Part shown: positions 63,730 through 64,000 of the stretch, piece by piece | Layout of the letters: every line of letters starts with the position of its first letter | Position numbering within the stretch: the first letter of the stretch is position 1 | Origin: Stutzerimonas kunmingensis | Lineage (GTDB): Bacteria > Pseudomonadota > Gammaproteobacteria > Pseudomonadales > Pseudomonadaceae | Assembly (NCBI RefSeq): GCF_014764705.1 | Contig: NZ_JACXXG010000010.1 | Span: forward strand, 62,001 to 126,000 | DNA: 64,000 bases | Reading direction: 5' to 3' | Program-made: the position numbers and the translations under genes | Notes under the pieces: generated by a model | Seen by the model: only the letters and a program-made list of their open reading frames with translations | Told to the model about the DNA's origin: nothing | Database searches by the model: none

Positions 63730-64000
63730 TCAGTAGTCCTCGGTCCGCTCACCTGGCATTGCGTATTGAACCCGCTGATACAACGGGAACACCGTGCTGT
63801 AGCCGGGGATCGGAGCAGGATCGGTACCCGCCAAATGCGGATAAACGTACATAACAAGGTCTGGGTTAGGCAGGCGTTTGAACTGGCTATAGATCTCATT
63901 CTGAGCCGTACGCGTGTATCTGGCGTTTTCCTCCTGAACCGAATCGGATGTCGAAATCGCCCGACGAAGATCCTGTCTCGCGTCCAGCAGCTTTCGTTCA
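63730..64000 (-). CDS. Conjugative transfer region lipoprotein, TIGR03751 type (N-terminus cut by window edge)
   Basis: The last 90 codons are visible and the N-terminal lipoprotein signal lies outside the window. The sequence ends with LPNPDLVMYVYPHLAGTDPA, PIPGYSTVFPLYQRVQYA and a short acidic tail (PGERTEDY), which is the typical end of TIGR03751 proteins that precede the TIGR03744 ATPase in ICE conjugation modules. A helical region (QDLRRAISTSDSVQEENARY) comes before it. The protein probably acts as a VirB7-like outer-membrane lipoprotein of the secretion channel. Confidence 0.82.
   Translation of the reverse strand, partial: ERKLLDARQDLRRAISTSDSVQEENARYTRTAQNEIYSQFKRLPNPDLVMYVYPHLAGTDPAPIPGYSTVFPLYQRVQYAMPGERTEDY

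Overview
This GC-rich window looks like a chromosomal segment of a Pseudomonas-type gammaproteobacterium, most probably the Stutzerimonas (Pseudomonas) stutzeri group. The reasons are the agu/spu polyamine cluster beside desA, the rfb genes beside dctBD-dctPQM (both neighbourhoods known from P. aeruginosa PAO1), an NnrS gene typical of denitrifiers, and high G/C at third codon positions. No database search was possible, so all names rest on recognising protein motifs and gene order.

Layout. 1-3472: a truncated membrane sensor gene, a DesA-type acyl desaturase and a PAS-GGEEF diguanylate cyclase. 3517-5397: three small exported proteins of unknown role. 5420-19328: a polyamine catabolic block. 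aguB and aguA turn agmatine into putrescine under a TetR regulator (aguR); spuI/spuB (gamma-glutamyl-polyamine synthetases), spuC (aminotransferase) and spuA (gamma-glutamyl-GABA hydrolase) take putrescine to GABA; spuD-H import putrescine and spermidine. 19530-25444: a minus-strand operon of TonB receptor, ABC binding protein, permease, ATPase and NnrS. A perfect Fur-box palindrome and a perfect ANR/DNR box lie side by side upstream of it. 25559-28685: four small, unrelated genes.

28762-35471: DctPQM TRAP transporter for C4-dicarboxylates with its DctB/DctD two-component system; dctP has a consensus sigma-54 promoter. 35597-38989: rfbBACD for dTDP-L-rhamnose. 39194-44137: an HlyD/RbbA/YhhJ-type ABC-2 exporter. 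44255-47748: an Mla/Pqi-like phospholipid transport operon. 47876-50910: a membrane-anchored catalase-fold protein and a RoxA-like di-haem cytochrome.

From about 51210 the composition falls and the content changes. A displaced 3' half of an arginine-type tRNA marks the left end of an integrative element that runs past the right edge. It carries a ParDE-like toxin-antitoxin pair, an unknown 197-aa gene, a tyrosine recombinase preceded by a 53-aa coupled ORF, several perfect palindromes and direct repeats, a 33-aa ORF with its own terminator, and on the minus strand part of the PFGI-1/ICEclc-type conjugation module (TraG-N, TIGR03755/03756/03757, the VirB4-like TIGR03744 ATPase, and the end of the TIGR03751 lipoprotein).

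The most interesting points are the Fur plus ANR/DNR-controlled TonB-ABC-NnrS operon, a 27-codon coupled ORF between spuG and spuH that ends in a copy of the SpuG tail, the RoxA-like/catalase-like pair, and the non-coding repeats at the left end of the element. No rRNA gene, complete tRNA gene, insertion sequence or CRISPR array was seen.
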